A DNA stretch of 64,000 nucleotides from Bacteroidales bacterium UBA4179. Lineage in GTDB: Bacteria; Bacteroidota; Bacteroidia; Bacteroidales; Dysgonomonadaceae. This document shows, piece after piece, positions 62,965-64,000 of the stretch. The position numbers and the translations under genes are program-made. Location: NCBI GenBank assembly GCA_002381125.1, contig DFUT01000007.1, forward strand, positions 1 through 64,000, written 5' to 3'. Under the pieces are notes generated by a model. The model had not been told where the DNA came from and ran no database searches. It saw only the letters and a list, made by a program, of their open reading frames with translations. Positions within the stretch are counted from its first letter, which is position 1. Each line of letters starts with the position of its first letter.

Positions 62965-64000
62965 TTATTTATTTAAAAAAGTAACGTTGATTTGGTCATT
63001 AAATTTACCACCTTTGTAGGTAACTTCCAATTCTATTTCGATTGGTTTCCCGCATGTCTCGGATTTTTTGTCAAGGATGATCATTCTTGAAGTTTCTCCA
63101 TTCGACCATTTGTAGGAATCGTAATCCATTCCGGCATCGAGCAAAATTTTATCCTCTGTTGTCCGGATTTCTTTTTGTGGAAAAATCTTACCGAGATCGC
63201 TCCCGAAATAATAACCGACTTGTGTCGGTTGGTTATAAGCTACATTCTGTGTTGCGGCACTTATTCGATAAATGGGATCTTCCATCAACGAATAAAACCT
63301 ATAGGGAGTTTCGTAAGGGGTAATATAGATGCGAAGATTTTTATTGTCCTTTGTTCTCCAGATGACTTCCTCTCTCCAATCGCCAAATATATCGGCACAG
63401 AAACACGGGTTAGATTTTGTACCATTGTTTTTCAGGCACGCTTCACAGTCGAAAAGAAGATCGGAGTCCCCGTTTAAGTAATCATATTTCGTTATGCGGG
63501 TTCCATCGAGCAACTCTCTCGTCAAATCACCGTCCCACCAACAAGCCATATTTATGGAAACACCTTTCAGAGAGGGATTGATTACTTCACCTTTTATGTT
63601 CCTTATGCCATGCGAATCGAGTGACCACATTTCTACACCTTTGTAGATAGGATCGATATCGGCAGCCATACAGCGACCTACGTCGGTATTGCTTGGTACC
63701 TGAAAGATTATATTACCGGTTTCTGCATCACGAAATGTTGATCCGTCTTTTCTGTTTTCATGACAATCCCACACCTGGAGCTTTTTGCTCGAAGGATCGA
63801 AAGCCGTCAGATGCAGAGCGTCTCCATGTCCTAATCCTGTAGAATACAAACCTTGTCCGTTATGGTCAATGGCACATGCACCATACACAATCTCATCGTA
63901 TCCGTCGCCATCGATATCTCCGACGCGTAAATTGTGATTCCCCTGACCGGCATAAGCTTCGTTGCCCTTGGTATTCGAATCGAAAACCCATCGGTTGGTC
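62965..64000 (-). CDS. Rhamnogalacturonan lyase, PL11 family (5' end outside window)
   Basis: C-terminal part of a PL11 lyase. The frame is open through the window edge: upstream of the apparent start at 63888 it continues with GQGNHNLRVGDIDGDG, so the real start lies beyond 64000. Propeller loops DIDGDGYDEIV, GHGDALHLTAFDP and AADIDP are present. GDWREEVIWR and AYNQPTQVGYY near the C terminus match the family closely, more like YesW/YesX than the cluster A paralogue. An extra C-terminal region of about 70 residues (LLDAGMDYDSYKWSNGETS onward) resembles an Ig-like add-on. It is the first visible gene of cluster B. Confidence 0.92.
   Translation of the reverse strand, partial: TNRWVFDSNTKGNEAYAGQGNHNLRVGDIDGDGYDEIVYGACAIDHNGQGLYSTGLGHGDALHLTAFDPSSKKLQVWDCHENRKDGSTFRDAETGNIIFQVPSNTDVGRCMAADIDPIYKGVEMWSLDSHGIRNIKGEVINPSLKGVSINMACWWDGDLTRELLDGTRITKYDYLNGDSDLLFDCEACLKNNGTKSNPCFCADIFGDWREEVIWRTKDNKNLRIYITPYETPYRFYSLMEDPIYRISAATQNVAYNQPTQVGYYFGSDLGKIFPQKEIRTTEDKILLDAGMDYDSYKWSNGETSRMIILDKKSETCGKPIEIELEVTYKGGKFNDQINVTFLNK

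Noticed and set aside
62965..63888. PL11 treated as a complete short gene starting at 63888
   Set aside because: The apparent start is a GTG inside DGYDEIVYG; the frame continues upstream with PL11 motifs to the window edge, so the gene is truncated by the window.

Overview
The window looks like a chromosomal segment of a member of Bacteroidota, most likely order Bacteroidales. The evidence is repeated TAnnTTTG-type -7 boxes in front of genes, a large set of secreted polysaccharide-degrading enzymes, DapL/DapF lysine/peptidoglycan biosynthesis, ATP-type PEP carboxykinase and an A-type RNase P RNA with a perfect terminal helix. Family or genus cannot be fixed from the sequence alone.

Layout. 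(1) 1-15022 is housekeeping: pckA, rnpB followed at 17 nt by a YihY/BrkB membrane protein, an MlaEF-like lipid ABC transporter pair, sufC-sufD-sufS (no sufB here), then on the minus strand dapF-dapL and dnaG, then ilvE and a CYTH protein. (2) 15195-32759 (+) is polysaccharide cluster A: Ser-type sulfatase, PL11 rhamnogalacturonan lyase, a GH28/GH106-like two-domain enzyme, GH2, an IS200-type insertion, a GH2 whose 5' end is gone, a CE12/GH115 fusion and a GH28. (3) 32792-41423 is a second housekeeping block: PBP1A, ROK sugar kinase, fabD, a DUF4919 protein, a NEW3-domain protein with an ABC-2 exporter, and DUF2905. (4) 41711-43926 holds a GH2 beta-glucuronidase-like enzyme, a tiny membrane protein and tRNA-Arg(TCT). 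(5) 64000-44057 (-) is cluster B, tightly packed: PL11 (cut by the window edge), GH105/CE12 fusion, rhamnose mutarotase, CE12, GH105, two GH28, GH43-like, Ser-type sulfatase, GH2, GH106 and GH42.

How it works together. The two clusters face each other and encode similar toolkits for rhamnogalacturonan-I-like pectin. PL11 cuts the Rha-GalA backbone, CE12 esterases remove acetyl groups, GH28 and GH105 take off galacturonate and the unsaturated residues left by the lyase, GH106 releases rhamnose (handed to RhaM), GH2/GH42/GH43 trim side chains, and GH115 plus a GH2 may remove glucuronate. The two sulfatases imply that the natural substrate may carry sulfate. No SusC/SusD pair, pectin regulator, anSME maturase or rhamnose catabolic genes lie in this window.

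The most striking non-coding observation is a pair of 21-bp-spaced direct repeats that occurs just upstream of the sulfatase promoter of cluster A and again immediately left of the IS200 element. It resembles an AraC-type (possibly hybrid two-component) operator. The IS appears to have separated the second copy from its GH2 gene.
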